The notes: a model not told the origin generated them from the sequence alone. Counted from the stretch's first letter, positions 1-8,319 are shown. The stretch is DNA of 42,039 nucleotides from Kitasatospora sp. GAS204B (GCF_029892155.1 NZ_JARZAG010000044.1:1-42039), one strand, 5' to 3'. Numbers and translations are program-made.

Positions 1-90
1 GACCTCGGCCATCTCCCCAGGTGTCACACACCATCAACGCGCCAACCGGGACAAAGACACGCCACAGCGAGTACACCTGACCAAGCCCTA
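1..90. other. Window edge, downstream of polX
   Basis: These 90 bases lie between the window edge and the polX stop. One forward frame is open from the edge to a TAG at 92-94 and would encode a tail ending in HLTKPY, but 30 residues without a recognisable motif cannot support a gene call. No clear hairpin was seen. Confidence 0.3.
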
Positions 91-1809
91 CTAGGCGTGG
101 CGCAGGAATCGGCGCAGGCGGGTGAGGGGCCAGGTGTTGATGATCTCGTCGCTGGTGAGCCAGCCGCGTTGGGCGGTGCCGATGCCGTAGCGCAGGTTGG
201 CCAGGTGCGGGATCGAGTGCGCGTCGGTGTTCACCGCGAAGCGGACGCCGTGGCGGCGGGCCGCCAGGAGCTGTTCGTCGTTCAGATCGAGGCGTTCGGG
301 CGAGGAGTTGACCTCCAGAGCGGTACCGGTGCGGGCACAGGCGGCGTAGAGCGCGTCGAGGTCGACGTCGATGGGTGGGCGCCGACCGAGCAGGCGGGTG
401 GTGGGGTGGCCGATGATGTGGACGTACGGGTTCTCGCAGGCCCGCACCAGGCGGCGGGTCTGCTCGGCGCGGTCGGCCCGGAAGTGGGAGTGGATCGAGG
501 CCACGCAGAGGTCGAAGCCGGCCAGGAACTCGGGCGGCCAGTCGACGTCGCCGTCCGGGCCGATGTTGAGTTCGGTGCCGTGCAGCAGGCGCATCTTCCC
601 GAAGTGGCCGTCGAGTTCGCGTAGCCGCTCACGTTGGGCGAGCATCTTCTCGTCCGTCATCCGCTGCATCGAGAGGTCCGGCGCGTGGTCGGTGACGGCG
701 TAGTACGCGTAGCCGCGCTCGGCCGCTGCCGCGAGCATGTCCGCCAGCGTGGCCAGGCCGTCGGTCAGGTCGGTGTGGGTGTGCAGATCGCCGCGCACCT
801 CGCGCTCGGTGACCAGGTCCGGCAGCTCGCCGCTCAGGCCCGCCTCGATCTCGCCGCGGTCCTCGCGAAGGGTGGGCGGGATCCAGGGCAGGCCGAGTGC
901 CTGGTAGATCTCGAGCTCCGTCCGGGAGGCCAGCTTCCGGCCGCCCGCCACCTCGAACAGGCCGTACTCGGAGAGCTTGAGGCCGGCCTTGACGGCTCGG
1001 GCGCGCAGCTTGATGTTGTGCGCCTTGGAGCCCGTGAAGTAGACCAGCGCGGCGCCCCAGTCCTCGGGCGGGACCACCCGCAGGTCCACCTGGAGGCCGT
1101 CGGTGGTCCGGATCGAGGTCTTGGTGGGGCCGCTGACCAGGACCTCCGCGGTGCCGGGCAGCGCCTTCAGGGCCGCCATCAGCGGGGCGGAGTCCTTGGC
1201 GGCGGCGAGGATGTCGAGGTCGCCGACGGTCTCCCGCAGCCGGCGCAGCGAGCCCGCGCACCCGCACCGCACGCAGCCCGGCACCTCGGCCAGCCGGGCC
1301 ACCAGCTCGTCCGCCAGCTCGGTCGCGACGTTCAGCAGGGTGCGCCCGCCGCCCTGGCGCAGCTGCTCGATGCCGTGCCGGATGTTCTCCGCCGTGCGCG
1401 GCCCCAGCCGGGGCAGGTCGTTCAACCGCTCGTCCCGGGTCGCCGCCAGCAGCTCGTCGACCGTGGCGATGCCCAGTTCCCGGTAGATGATCGCGGCCTT
1501 CTTGGGGCCCACGGTGGGGATCGCCATGATCTCCCGCAGGCCGGGCGGGACCTTCGCGCGCAGCTGTTCCAGGGTGGCGATGCGCCCGTGGGTCAGGTAC
1601 TCGGTGATCTTCTGCGCGGTCGACTTCCCGACGCCGGGGATCTCCAGCAGCCCCGCCGCGTCGAGCTGGGCGAGGTCCCGGTGGTACCCGCCCACCGCCC
1701 GGGCGGCCTTCTCGTAGGAGCGCGCGCGGTAGGCGTCGCCGCCGGTCAGCAGGATGAGGTCGGCGTACTCCTGCAGCAGTGCCGCGACCCCGTCGTTGAG
1801 ACGGGCCAT
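91..1809 (-). CDS. polX: DNA polymerase X family protein with PHP domain
   Basis: 572 residues, the usual length for bacterial PolX. These enzymes fill short gaps in base-excision and end-joining repair, and the PHP domain gives 3'-5' exonuclease or AP-endonuclease activity in characterised members. Seen here: helix-hairpin-helix segments near residues 53-66 (IPGVGKSTA) and 97-110 (IPTVGPKKA); the polymerase palm signature GSLRRLRETVGDLDIL at 186-201 with D197 and D199; and a third acidic residue at D242 (QVDLRVV). The PHP domain starts near residue 338 with the metal-binding H343-T-H345 and runs to the end, including TDHAPD and NTDAHS. The catalytic set looks intact. It is the last gene of an operon, 9 bp after the preceding stop. 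The ATG at 1809 is the first start in the frame. Cytoplasmic DNA repair is known for the family; its link to the upstream sigma factor is inferred from the operon. Confidence 0.95.
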   Translation of the reverse strand: MARLNDGVAALLQEYADLILLTGGDAYRARSYEKAARAVGGYHRDLAQLDAAGLLEIPGVGKSTAQKITEYLTHGRIATLEQLRAKVPPGLREIMAIPTVGPKKAAIIYRELGIATVDELLAATRDERLNDLPRLGPRTAENIRHGIEQLRQGGGRTLLNVATELADELVARLAEVPGCVRCGCAGSLRRLRETVGDLDILAAAKDSAPLMAALKALPGTAEVLVSGPTKTSIRTTDGLQVDLRVVPPEDWGAALVYFTGSKAHNIKLRARAVKAGLKLSEYGLFEVAGGRKLASRTELEIYQALGLPWIPPTLREDRGEIEAGLSGELPDLVTEREVRGDLHTHTDLTDGLATLADMLAAAAERGYAYYAVTDHAPDLSMQRMTDEKMLAQRERLRELDGHFGKMRLLHGTELNIGPDGDVDWPPEFLAGFDLCVASIHSHFRADRAEQTRRLVRACENPYVHIIGHPTTRLLGRRPPIDVDLDALYAACARTGTALEVNSSPERLDLNDEQLLAARRHGVRFAVNTDAHSIPHLANLRYGIGTAQRGWLTSDEIINTWPLTRLRRFLRHA

Positions 1810-1818
1810 GGGGCCAGT

Positions 1819-2685
1819 CTAGGCGGGGCGGGGCGGGCGGGTGCGGCAGCTGGGGGCGGCCTCGAAGTCTCCGGCCTCGAGCTCTGCGGCGTCGAGCTCT
1901 CCGGCCTCGAGCTCTGCGGCGTCGAGTGCGGGTGCGTCGGGTGCTGGGGCTGCGGGTGCGGTGCGGGCGGGCCCGGTCCGGGGCTCCAGGCCGTCGATGG
2001 CGAACGCGTCCGGCCGCGGCACGTGCCCGAAGTCGGGATCGTCGGCCCTGACCGGGAGTTGGTTGATCACCGCCTCCAGGGCCGCCGGGAGCCGGGGCGC
2101 CAGGCCGCGGTGGCAGCGGGCCAGGATGTCGCGGCGGACGGCCTCGGGCAGCAGCGGCTGGCTGGAGCGCAGCGGCCGCGGCGGGGTCGGGCGGGCCCGC
2201 TCGGCGAGGTCGCGGGACCAGGCCAGCCAGTAGTCCGCGTCGCCCGACTCGCCCAGCCGCAGGTGGTGCAGGTGCAGGCAGTAGGCGGAGATCCGGCTGC
2301 CGGAGCCGGCCGCGAAGCGCCACCAGAACTCGGCGCCGTCGACCCGCTCGCTGGCGTAGAGCAGCGCGGCGAACACCTCGGCGCCCTCGGGATGGATCTG
2401 CCGGCTGTTGACCAGCAGGTCCAGGCCGCGGGCCGCCTCCGGCGCGTCCAGGATCAGCGCGACGACCAGGCCGAGTTCGAACTTCGCCTGCTCGTGCTCC
2501 GAGGGCAGGTTGGCCGGGGCAGCGGTGAGCCGGGCCTGGCGGGCGGCCGCGATCAGCTCCTCGTAGGGGCGGACGGGAGCGGGAACCGAGAGCGCGGGCT
2601 CCAGCCGCGCGCCCGCCTGGTCGGTGCCGTCGGGCTCGCAGCCGAGCCACTCGGGCAGCGCCGCCGACCTGGGCCGCCGGGTCAC
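1819..2685 (-). CDS. Unknown helical protein encoded with a sigma factor
   Basis: 288 residues with no family I recognise. The GTG start at 2685 overlaps the TGA of the sigma-factor gene (GTGA overlap), so the two are almost certainly translationally coupled. The centre, about residues 45-170, is rich in Ala, Leu and aromatics and looks like paired helices, possibly TPR- or Sel1-like: it contains EFWWRFAAGSGS and AYCLHLHHLRLGESGDADYW. There is no signal peptide or membrane segment, so a membrane anti-sigma factor is unlikely. The C-terminal 55 residues are low complexity and end in a decapeptide repeat (LDAAELEAGE) from a 30-bp DNA duplication. The gene position suggests a partner or effector of the sigma factor, but no function can be given from sequence alone. 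Confidence 0.75.
   Translation of the reverse strand: MTRRPRSAALPEWLGCEPDGTDQAGARLEPALSVPAPVRPYEELIAAARQARLTAAPANLPSEHEQAKFELGLVVALILDAPEAARGLDLLVNSRQIHPEGAEVFAALLYASERVDGAEFWWRFAAGSGSRISAYCLHLHHLRLGESGDADYWLAWSRDLAERARPTPPRPLRSSQPLLPEAVRRDILARCHRGLAPRLPAALEAVINQLPVRADDPDFGHVPRPDAFAIDGLEPRTGPARTAPAAPAPDAPALDAAELEAGELDAAELEAGDFEAAPSCRTRPPRPA
1861..1920. repeat. Two 30-bp tandem units in a coding region
   Basis: Units 1861-1890 and 1891-1920 differ only near their first bases, and each is roughly two 15-bp subunits built on CTCGAGCTCT. In the minus-strand protein they encode the acidic LDAAELEAGE decapeptide repeat. The unit is a multiple of three, so copy-number change keeps the frame. Confidence 0.85.
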
Positions 2686-3290
2686 CGCTCGGCCCGCCGA
2701 TCCGGCAGCTCGCCGATCCCCAGCCGCCGGGCCAGCCGCTCGCGGGCGTGCCGCAGGTTGCTGCGGACGGTCTCCACCGGGCGGTCCAGGTAGGCGGCGA
2801 TCTCCGGGTCGTCGAGGTCGAGCACGTAACGCAGGATCACCACGTCACGTTGCCGGTCCGGCAGTGCCAGGATGGCGCCGTACAGGCCGACCTGGTCCGC
2901 CTCGCTGCGCAGGCTGTCGCCGGCCAGCTCCTTGAAGCGGTCGATCACCACGGCGAAGGTGGTGGCCTCGACCGCCACCTGGTCCTGGTTCCAAGCCCAG
3001 TCGTTGAGATGGGACTTGAGTAACCGCCAGGCGTACGCGGCGGGCACCTGGTGGCGCAGCGCGTGCGGCCACTGCCGGGCCAGTTCGGCCGTCATCGCCG
3101 CCACCACCAGCTCGGCGTCGGCGCGGTTGCCGATCGTGGTGCGCGCGAAGGCCAGCCAGGCCCGGCCGTGGACCTCGCAGAACACCTGGTAGGAGAGCCA
3201 TAGCCGGGCATTGGCCGCGCCCTCACCGGTGCTGTCCACCGCAGGCCCTCCCGGGCGCCCGGTTGTGCGGCCGCCCTTGTCCATCGTCAT
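2682..3290 (-). CDS. Sigma-70 family (ECF-like) RNA polymerase sigma factor
   Basis: About 202 residues. It directs RNA polymerase to a specific promoter set. Region 4 is clear near the C-terminus: ILALPDRQRDVVILRYVLDL followed by a helix-turn-helix (DDPEIAAYLDRPVETVRSNLRHARERLARRL). Region 2 is weak; residues about 30-60 (FARTTIGNRADAELVVAAM) occupy its place and lack the usual Asp/aromatic signature. The start is set at ATG 3290 because AGGA lies 6 nt upstream; a longer reading to 3488 has an Arg-rich leader with no ribosome site. A second ATG at 3284 is possible. No anti-sigma gene is adjacent; the next gene is soluble and overlaps its stop. It is divergent from the methyltransferase gene. 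Confidence 0.85.
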   Translation of the reverse strand: MTMDKGGRTTGRPGGPAVDSTGEGAANARLWLSYQVFCEVHGRAWLAFARTTIGNRADAELVVAAMTAELARQWPHALRHQVPAAYAWRLLKSHLNDWAWNQDQVAVEATTFAVVIDRFKELAGDSLRSEADQVGLYGAILALPDRQRDVVILRYVLDLDDPEIAAYLDRPVETVRSNLRHARERLARRLGIGELPDRRAER

Positions 3291-3639
3291 CGGTCCTGCC
3301 TTCGTCAAGGTTCTCGGCGTTCTCAGCGTTCTCTGCGTGCTCGGTGTTCGAGCCGCGGCGCGGCCGGGCCGCCGCAGGAGGAGTCGTGCCCACCCTCGAC
3401 GACCATGGAACCAGAGTGGGCTCGTCCCGGTGTAGGAGAAGAGCTGTTTGTGATGCTCAGATGATCCCACTAACTGACATGGTGTCATATGCGCATGGCA
3501 TAGCTACTTCAGGGTTGCCCGGATGATGCGTTGCCGAGTGGGGAATCATGGTGCTCGTCCAGTTGTGCGGTCGGCTGCGGGGCCGCCGCGGAGCACCACC
3601 GGCGGTCGTGCGGCCACCGGGATCACGGAGGGGGATTCG
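3291..3639. promoter_or_regulatory. Divergent intergenic region with an inverted repeat
   Basis: This region separates the divergent sigma-factor and methyltransferase genes. The part at 3440-3530 is clearly richer in A+T than its surroundings. It holds a perfect inverted repeat TGACA-TGG-TGTCA at 3475-3487, followed by the palindrome ATGCGCAT at 3489-3496. These are candidate operator sites for either gene. I could not assign a convincing -35/-10 pair. Confidence 0.4.
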
Positions 3640-4446
3640 ATGACCGACTACGACGGTGTCAACCTGGAGCTGCACCGGGCGCACTCGGCCCGGATGTACG
3701 ACTACTTCCTCGGCGGCGTCACCAACTTCGCCGCCGACCGCGAGGCGGCGGGCCAGGTGAAGGCCGTGATGCCGTTCGTGCAGACCACCGCCCGGGTCAA
3801 CCGCGCCTTCATGCACCGCTCCGCCCGGGCGCTGGCCGAGGCCGGCATCGACCAGTTCCTCGACATCGGCACCGGCATCCCCACCTCGCCGAACCTCCAT
3901 GAGATCGCCCAGAGCGTCAACCGCGCGGCCCGGGTGGTCTACGCCGACAACGACCCGATCGTCCTGGCACACGCCAAGGCACTGCTGATCGGCGCCCCCG
4001 AGGGCCGCACCGCCTACGTCCAGGCCGACGTCACGGACCCGGCCGCGCTGCTCGCCTCGGCGGAGCTGCGCGACACCCTCGACTTCGACCGCCCGATCGC
4101 GCTGAGCCTCAACGCCCTGCTGCACTTCATCCCCGACGACCGCGGGACCCACGGGATCGTGGAGCACTTCAAGGGCGCTCTGGTCTCCGGGAGCGCCGTC
4201 GCGATGACCCACGTGACGGAGGACTTCGCGCCCACCGAGATCGCCCGGCTGGTGCAGATCTACCAGTCCGCCGGCACACCGCTGCAGGCCCGCAGCAAGG
4301 CGGAGTTCGCCCGCTTCTTCGGCGACTGGGAGCTGGTGGCGCCCGGCATCGTGCCCACCCAGCGCTGGCGCCCGGACAGCCCCGAGGGCGCGATGGTGAG
4401 CGACGAGGAGTCCTCGGTGTATGCGGGGGTGGCGCTCAAGCCCTGA
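3640..4446 (+). CDS. SAM-dependent methyltransferase, PF04672 (DUF574) family
   Basis: 268 residues, the typical length of this actinomycete family, many members of which have no known substrate. Seen: the family N-terminus with HSARMYDYFLGG; the SAM-binding loop FLDIGTGIPTSPNLHEIAQ near residues 75-93; VVYADNDPIVLAHAKALL with the acidic strand-2 end that binds ribose; and the C-terminal WRPDSPEGAM. The start is ATG 3640 because GGAGGGGGA lies 5-13 nt before it; the frame is open further upstream to 3523 without a ribosome site. It is a single gene divergent from the sigma-factor operon and ends at a strong bidirectional terminator. Confidence 0.9.
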   Translation: MTDYDGVNLELHRAHSARMYDYFLGGVTNFAADREAAGQVKAVMPFVQTTARVNRAFMHRSARALAEAGIDQFLDIGTGIPTSPNLHEIAQSVNRAARVVYADNDPIVLAHAKALLIGAPEGRTAYVQADVTDPAALLASAELRDTLDFDRPIALSLNALLHFIPDDRGTHGIVEHFKGALVSGSAVAMTHVTEDFAPTEIARLVQIYQSAGTPLQARSKAEFARFFGDWELVAPGIVPTQRWRPDSPEGAMVSDEESSVYAGVALKP

Positions 4447-4471
4447 GCCGCCGGTTCTCAAGCCGACTGCT

Positions 4472-4535
4472 CGTCAACGTCCGTGCACCGGCCGTCCTTA
4501 TGGCCGACTTTGTGGCCGACGCACGGACATTGACG
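4472..4535. terminator. Long bidirectional terminator
   Basis: Arms 4472-4486 (CGTCAACGTCCGTGC) and 4521-4535 (GCACGGACATTGACG) pair at 14 of 15 positions. The 34-nt middle can form a further hairpin with GGCC arms. It fills the gap between two convergent genes and ends 2 bp before the flavohemoglobin stop codon, so it can terminate both. Confidence 0.8.
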
Positions 4536-4537
4536 CG

Positions 4538-5872
4538 TCAGGCGAGGTCGTCCAGCGCCACGAACGGGTCGTGGTGGATCCGGTGCAGGGGTACCCCACC
4601 CCGGGCCAGCACCCGGGCGGCCGTGACGATCATCGGGGCGGGTCCGCTGAGGTAGGCGTCGTGCTGCTTCCAGGGACCGGAATCGGCGAGCACCTTGGGC
4701 AGGAAGGCGGCGCCGTCGCGGGCCTCCTGGTCGGCGACGGCGGCGCGCACGGTGAGCCAGCGGTGGCGCTGGGACATCCGCAGCAGGTCGTCCAGCCCGT
4801 ACAGGCCGGCGGCGGTGCGGGCACCGAGGAAGACGTCCACCCGTCGGCGCAGGCCGTTCAGTGCGGCCTGCTCGACCAGTGCGCGGATCGGGGCGAGTCC
4901 GGTGCCGCCCGCGATGCAGACGATGTCCCTGGCCGAGGCCGGATCGAGCACCATGTCGCCCTGCGGCGCGCCCAGTTGCAGCACGTCGCCGACCGCGGCA
5001 CGCTGCACCAGCGCGCCGCTGACCCGGCCGCCGGGTACCTGCTGGACGTGGAAGGTGATGGTGCCGTCGGGCCGCGGGGCGTTGGCGGGGGAGAGGTAGC
5101 GCCACAGCTTCGGCCACCACGGGGTCGCCACGCTGACGTACTGCCCGCCGACGAAGGGGTACGGCTGGTCGGTCCGCACGGTCAACTCGGCGATCTCGTC
5201 GCCGTGTCGGTGGTGCGCGACGATCTGGGCGCCCCAGACGGCGGGGCGGATCGCCGCGTCGGCCCTGGCGGCCTGGTCCATCACCTCGGCGACCGTGGTG
5301 TACGCCCGGGACCAGGCGGCGGCGGTCCCGGCGTTCCAGGCGGGGCCCGCGTAGTGCGCCAGGGTGGCCAGCAGGCACTCGCCGACCGCCGCGTAATGTG
5401 CGCTTTCGGTGCCGAACTTGCGATGGTCGCGGCCCAGGTGTTCGCAGAACCTCGCCAGATTGGCGGGATCGTCCACCAGATCGACGATCATCAGCAGGGC
5501 CCGCAGCAAGCGGTCGTGCTGGACGTCCATGTCGGGCGGGAACAGTTCGCGGACCTGCGGATAGCGCCCGAACAAGGTCGCGTAGAAGAAGCCCGGCAGG
5601 TTCGCGGCATGCGGTTCGACCACGGAGAGACTGGCCCGGATCAGCGCACTGTCGTTCGCGGCCTGATCCACCGGGGCAGGCTGCGGGGCGAACGGCCCGG
5701 CCGTCGGCGCATTCGCCGACTGGGCCGAATTGCTCGGGAGTACGGCCCCGCCGGCCGGAACGGGCCGCTGCGGCGGCACCACGGCAGGCTGCGGAAGCGG
5801 TGGCTGCCAGCCGCTCTCCGGAATCGAGGGCTTGCGGACCTCGCCGGCAGCGCGCTTGGCGCGGAACTTCAC
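4538..5872 (-). CDS. Flavohemoglobin-like protein (globin plus FAD/NAD reductase)
   Basis: 444 residues. Flavohemoglobins turn nitric oxide into nitrate using NAD(P)H and oxygen. Domains seen: a Pro/Ala-rich extension at 1-70; a globin at about 71-203 with distal Tyr97 (FFYATLFGRYP) and proximal His150 (RDHRKFG) followed by Tyr160; an FAD domain at about 205-310 with R258-Y-L-S261 in place of the RxYS motif; and an NAD domain at 311-444 with GGTGLAP at 322-328. Hmp is near 400 residues, so the 70-residue leader is extra. The GTG start at 5872 follows AGGAG at 9 nt spacing. The main groups are intact, but NO dioxygenase activity is inferred; a sensor or another oxygenase role is possible. It stands alone, convergent with the methyltransferase. 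Confidence 0.88.
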   Translation of the reverse strand: MKFRAKRAAGEVRKPSIPESGWQPPLPQPAVVPPQRPVPAGGAVLPSNSAQSANAPTAGPFAPQPAPVDQAANDSALIRASLSVVEPHAANLPGFFYATLFGRYPQVRELFPPDMDVQHDRLLRALLMIVDLVDDPANLARFCEHLGRDHRKFGTESAHYAAVGECLLATLAHYAGPAWNAGTAAAWSRAYTTVAEVMDQAARADAAIRPAVWGAQIVAHHRHGDEIAELTVRTDQPYPFVGGQYVSVATPWWPKLWRYLSPANAPRPDGTITFHVQQVPGGRVSGALVQRAAVGDVLQLGAPQGDMVLDPASARDIVCIAGGTGLAPIRALVEQAALNGLRRRVDVFLGARTAAGLYGLDDLLRMSQRHRWLTVRAAVADQEARDGAAFLPKVLADSGPWKQHDAYLSGPAPMIVTAARVLARGGVPLHRIHHDPFVALDDLA

Positions 5873-6041
5873 GGTGGAGCTCTCCTGTCCAGCTCATCCT
5901 CCCCCCGGAGCTGTCGCTGTACGGCCAGAAACAATTCGATTCTGCCCACAGCTGCGCTGGGCCTGGCAAGCAGCGACCGGTGAAGCATTTGTGAAACCGC
6001 TGGTGTCCGTTCCGGGGCAGGTCAAGTCGCTGCTCGGGGTG

Positions 6042-6060
6042 GGTTATTACTGGTTATGAC
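6042..6060. promoter_or_regulatory. Direct-repeat operator candidate upstream of flavohemoglobin
   Basis: GGTTATTAC (6042-6050) and GGTTATGAC (6052-6060) repeat with a 10-bp period, one helical turn. ATTAC (6046-6050) and GTAAT (6062-6066) also form an inverted pair. It is about 170-190 bp upstream of the flavohemoglobin start. It does not match any operator I can name with confidence. Confidence 0.3.
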
Positions 6061-6119
6061 GGTAATCTGCAAGGTTTCTGGGAAGGCGAATGCCGTCCGC
6101 CTGTCGTCCGCCTGCCGTG

Positions 6120-6141
6120 CGCCGCGGAACCTTTCGCGGCG
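6120..6141. terminator. Hairpin downstream of the symporter operon
   Basis: CGCCGCG (6120-6126) and CGCGGCG (6135-6141) form a perfect 7-bp stem with an 8-nt loop, about 150 bp beyond the last stop of the minus-strand symporter operon. There is no U-tract, which is usual in this GC range. The role as terminator is inferred. Confidence 0.35.
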
Positions 6142-6287
6142 GGACCGTCAATTTTCCCGTTCGCCACCGTTCGACGTTTCACTGCTGCCGTTTGACTGAT
6201 TCTCGCGGTCGCTGCGATCTCGTCCGGGGACTCACCGGTCCACGAACTGTGGTTGCGCGTCAGCGTACTGAAGAAGCGTCAGTGCGA

Positions 6288-6551
6288 TCAACTCGGGGTC
6301 GGACCCTGTTCGGTCGGGCCCTGCTCCGCCTGCTCCGTCCCGCTCCGTTCCGGCAGGCGGAGCGGGCGCAGGCCGGCCCAGGTGCCGAACAGGGCCGCCC
6401 CGATGAGCATGCCGATGCCCACCCAGAGGTTCACGTTCACGCCGCCGGCCCGGGCCAGGTCCAGATCGGTGGTGAAGGCGGCGCCCAGGACGGTGAGGAC
6501 GGTGCCGTAGAGGGTGAAGAGCATGGCGAGGATCCAGCGCAGGTCGAACAT
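6288..6551 (-). CDS. Small membrane protein linked to the symporter
   Basis: 87 residues starting MFDLRWILAMLF. Two hydrophobic segments are visible, about residues 4-26 and 42-60, with a short hydrophilic C-terminal tail rich in Glu, Gln and Thr. The ATG at 6551 is 13 bp after the symporter stop and is preceded by AGAGGG; the same frame extends upstream into the symporter gene, but that part is a shadow. Small two-helix proteins are common next to sodium:solute symporters in actinomycetes and probably act as accessory subunits; that role is inferred. Confidence 0.8.
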   Translation of the reverse strand: MFDLRWILAMLFTLYGTVLTVLGAAFTTDLDLARAGGVNVNLWVGIGMLIGAALFGTWAGLRPLRLPERSGTEQAEQGPTEQGPTPS

Positions 6552-6564
6552 GGGGGAGTCCCTC

Positions 6565-8319
6565 TCACCAGAAGAGCACGTTGAGCACGGTCGCCAGCAC
6601 CAGTGCTCCGACCCCGAGCAGCACGGGGTTGCGGTACCAGCCGGAGTCCTCCGGGGCGAGCGCTTCACGGTGCGTCTGACGTGGGGTCAGCGACCAGACC
6701 AGGCCGGCCAGTTCGCGGTCCGGCTTGGGTTCGGTGACCAGTGAGACGACGACGCTGACCGTGATGTCCAGCACGAAGGCGGCGCTGGCCGCGACGAAGC
6801 TGGGGCCCTGCCCGGACATGTGCAGCACGTGGTGCCGGTTCAGCTGGTCGACGGTGACGGCCGCGGCGGTACCGACGATCAGGCCGACCCCGCCCGCCAT
6901 CGGAGTGGTCCGCTTCCAGAACATGCCCAGGATGAAGGTGGCGAAGAGCGGGGCGTTGAAGAAGGAGAACAGGGTCTGGAGGTAGTCCATGATGTTGTTG
7001 TAGCCACTGGCGATGAACGCCGTGCCGATCGCGATCGCGCAGCCCAGCACGGTGACCGTGCGCCCGACCCGCAGGTAGTACGCGTCCGGGCGGTCCTTGA
7101 CCACGTACGCCTGCCACAGGTCGTAGGTGAAGACCGTGTTGAACGAGCTGACGTTGGCGGCCATGCCGGCCATGAAGGCGGCCAGCAGGCCGGTGATCGC
7201 CACGCCCAGCATGCCGGTCGGCAGCAGGTCGCGGATCAGCAGTTCGATCGCGTTGTTGTACGTCACCCCGTTCTTCAGCGTGCCGTCGCTGGCCTTGTAC
7301 GCCGCCAGCTCCGGGGAGAGCACGGCAGCCAGCATCCCGGGGATCACGATCACCAGGGCGATCAGTGCTTTCGGGTACGCGCCGATCAGCGGGGTGCGGC
7401 GGGCGGCGGACGTGTTGCGGGCGGCCAGCGCGCGCTGCACCTCGGCGAAGTTGGTGGTCCAGTAGCCGAAGGAGAGCACGAAGCCGAGCCCGAAGACGAT
7501 GCCGATCACCGAGAGCGCGGCGTTCTCGATGCCGGTGAGGTTGCTGCCGGGCCAGGAGTGCAGTTGGGCGGCCGCGTCGTTGTTCGTGGCCTTGATCCGA
7601 TCGGTCAACCCGTGCCAGCCGCCGACCTTGTGCAGGCCGACCAGGGTGAGCGGCACCAGCATCGCCACGATCACGAAGAACTGCATCACCTCGTTGTAGA
7701 CCGCCGCCGACAGCCCGCCCAGCGTGGTGTAGGCCAGCACGATCACGGCGGCGGCCACGATCGACACCCAGAGCGGCCAGCCCAGCAGCAGGTTGACCAC
7801 GGTGGCCAGCGCGTAGAGGTTGACTCCGGCGATCAGCACCTGGGCGACGGCGAAGCTGAGCCCGTTGACCAGGTGCGCGAACCTGCCGAAGCGCCGCAGC
7901 AGGAACTCGGGGACGCTGCGCACCTTCGAGCCGTAGTAGAAGGGCATCATCACCAGGCCGAGGAAGACCATGGCCGGGATCGCGCCGATCCAGTAGTAGT
8001 GGAAGGTCGGCACGCCGAACTGGGCGCCGTTGGCCGTCATGCCGAAGATCTCGACCGCACCGAGGTTGGCGGAGATGAACGCCAGACCCGTCAGCCAGGC
8101 GGGCAGCGAGCGGCCGGACAGGAAGAAGTCCAGGCTGGAGGAGACCGAGCGCCGGGCGAGCGCGCCGATGCCGAGCACGACGGCGAAGTAGACGGCGAGC
8201 AGCGCGTAGTCGATCGGCCTGGCGTTCAGCCGCAGGCCGGCGTCGGCGAGCTGATGGGTGGCCGGCTGGTGTGTGGTCAGCTGCTGCGGGGCCACGTTGC
8301 TGATGGCCGGGATCTTCAT
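6565..8319 (-). CDS. Sodium:solute symporter family (SLC5/SSS) transporter
   Basis: About 584 residues with 13-14 hydrophobic segments. Members move sugars, amino acids, carboxylates or other solutes with sodium. Family features: the first helix IDYALLAVYFAVVLGIGALARR; the segment SSLDFFLSGRSLPAWLTGLAFISANLGAVEIFGM typical of the SGLT-like branch; and RSVPEFLLRRFGRF. The SGLT-like sequence suggests a sugar or polyol, but the substrate cannot be read from sequence. I prefer ATG 8319, which has GAGGGG at 9 nt spacing; an in-frame GTG at 8328 overlaps that site. It is followed by the 87-residue membrane protein in one operon and is divergent from the phosphoesterase gene. Confidence 0.92.
   Translation of the reverse strand: MKIPAISNVAPQQLTTHQPATHQLADAGLRLNARPIDYALLAVYFAVVLGIGALARRSVSSSLDFFLSGRSLPAWLTGLAFISANLGAVEIFGMTANGAQFGVPTFHYYWIGAIPAMVFLGLVMMPFYYGSKVRSVPEFLLRRFGRFAHLVNGLSFAVAQVLIAGVNLYALATVVNLLLGWPLWVSIVAAAVIVLAYTTLGGLSAAVYNEVMQFFVIVAMLVPLTLVGLHKVGGWHGLTDRIKATNNDAAAQLHSWPGSNLTGIENAALSVIGIVFGLGFVLSFGYWTTNFAEVQRALAARNTSAARRTPLIGAYPKALIALVIVIPGMLAAVLSPELAAYKASDGTLKNGVTYNNAIELLIRDLLPTGMLGVAITGLLAAFMAGMAANVSSFNTVFTYDLWQAYVVKDRPDAYYLRVGRTVTVLGCAIAIGTAFIASGYNNIMDYLQTLFSFFNAPLFATFILGMFWKRTTPMAGGVGLIVGTAAAVTVDQLNRHHVLHMSGQGPSFVAASAAFVLDITVSVVVSLVTEPKPDRELAGLVWSLTPRQTHREALAPEDSGWYRNPVLLGVGALVLATVLNVLFW

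Larger units (their letters stand above)
5873..6287. other. Noncoding region upstream of the flavohemoglobin gene
   Basis: 415 bp without a supportable gene, upstream of the minus-strand flavohemoglobin and downstream of the symporter operon. It is less GC-rich than its surroundings around 5925-6070. It contains paired 9-mers at 6042-6060 and a 7-bp-arm hairpin at 6120-6141. No clear promoter pair was found. Confidence 0.5.

Noticed and set aside
634..2793. A 719-residue plus-strand open frame opposite polX and the helical protein gene
   Set aside because: It is a shadow of high-GC genes on the other strand: Gly/Arg/Val/Gln-rich, no domain, no ribosome site, while the minus-strand PolX motifs are exact.
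3291..3488. An N-terminal extension of the sigma factor to 3488
   Set aside because: It crosses the A+T-rich promoter region, is not sigma-like, and ATG 3290 has a proper site.
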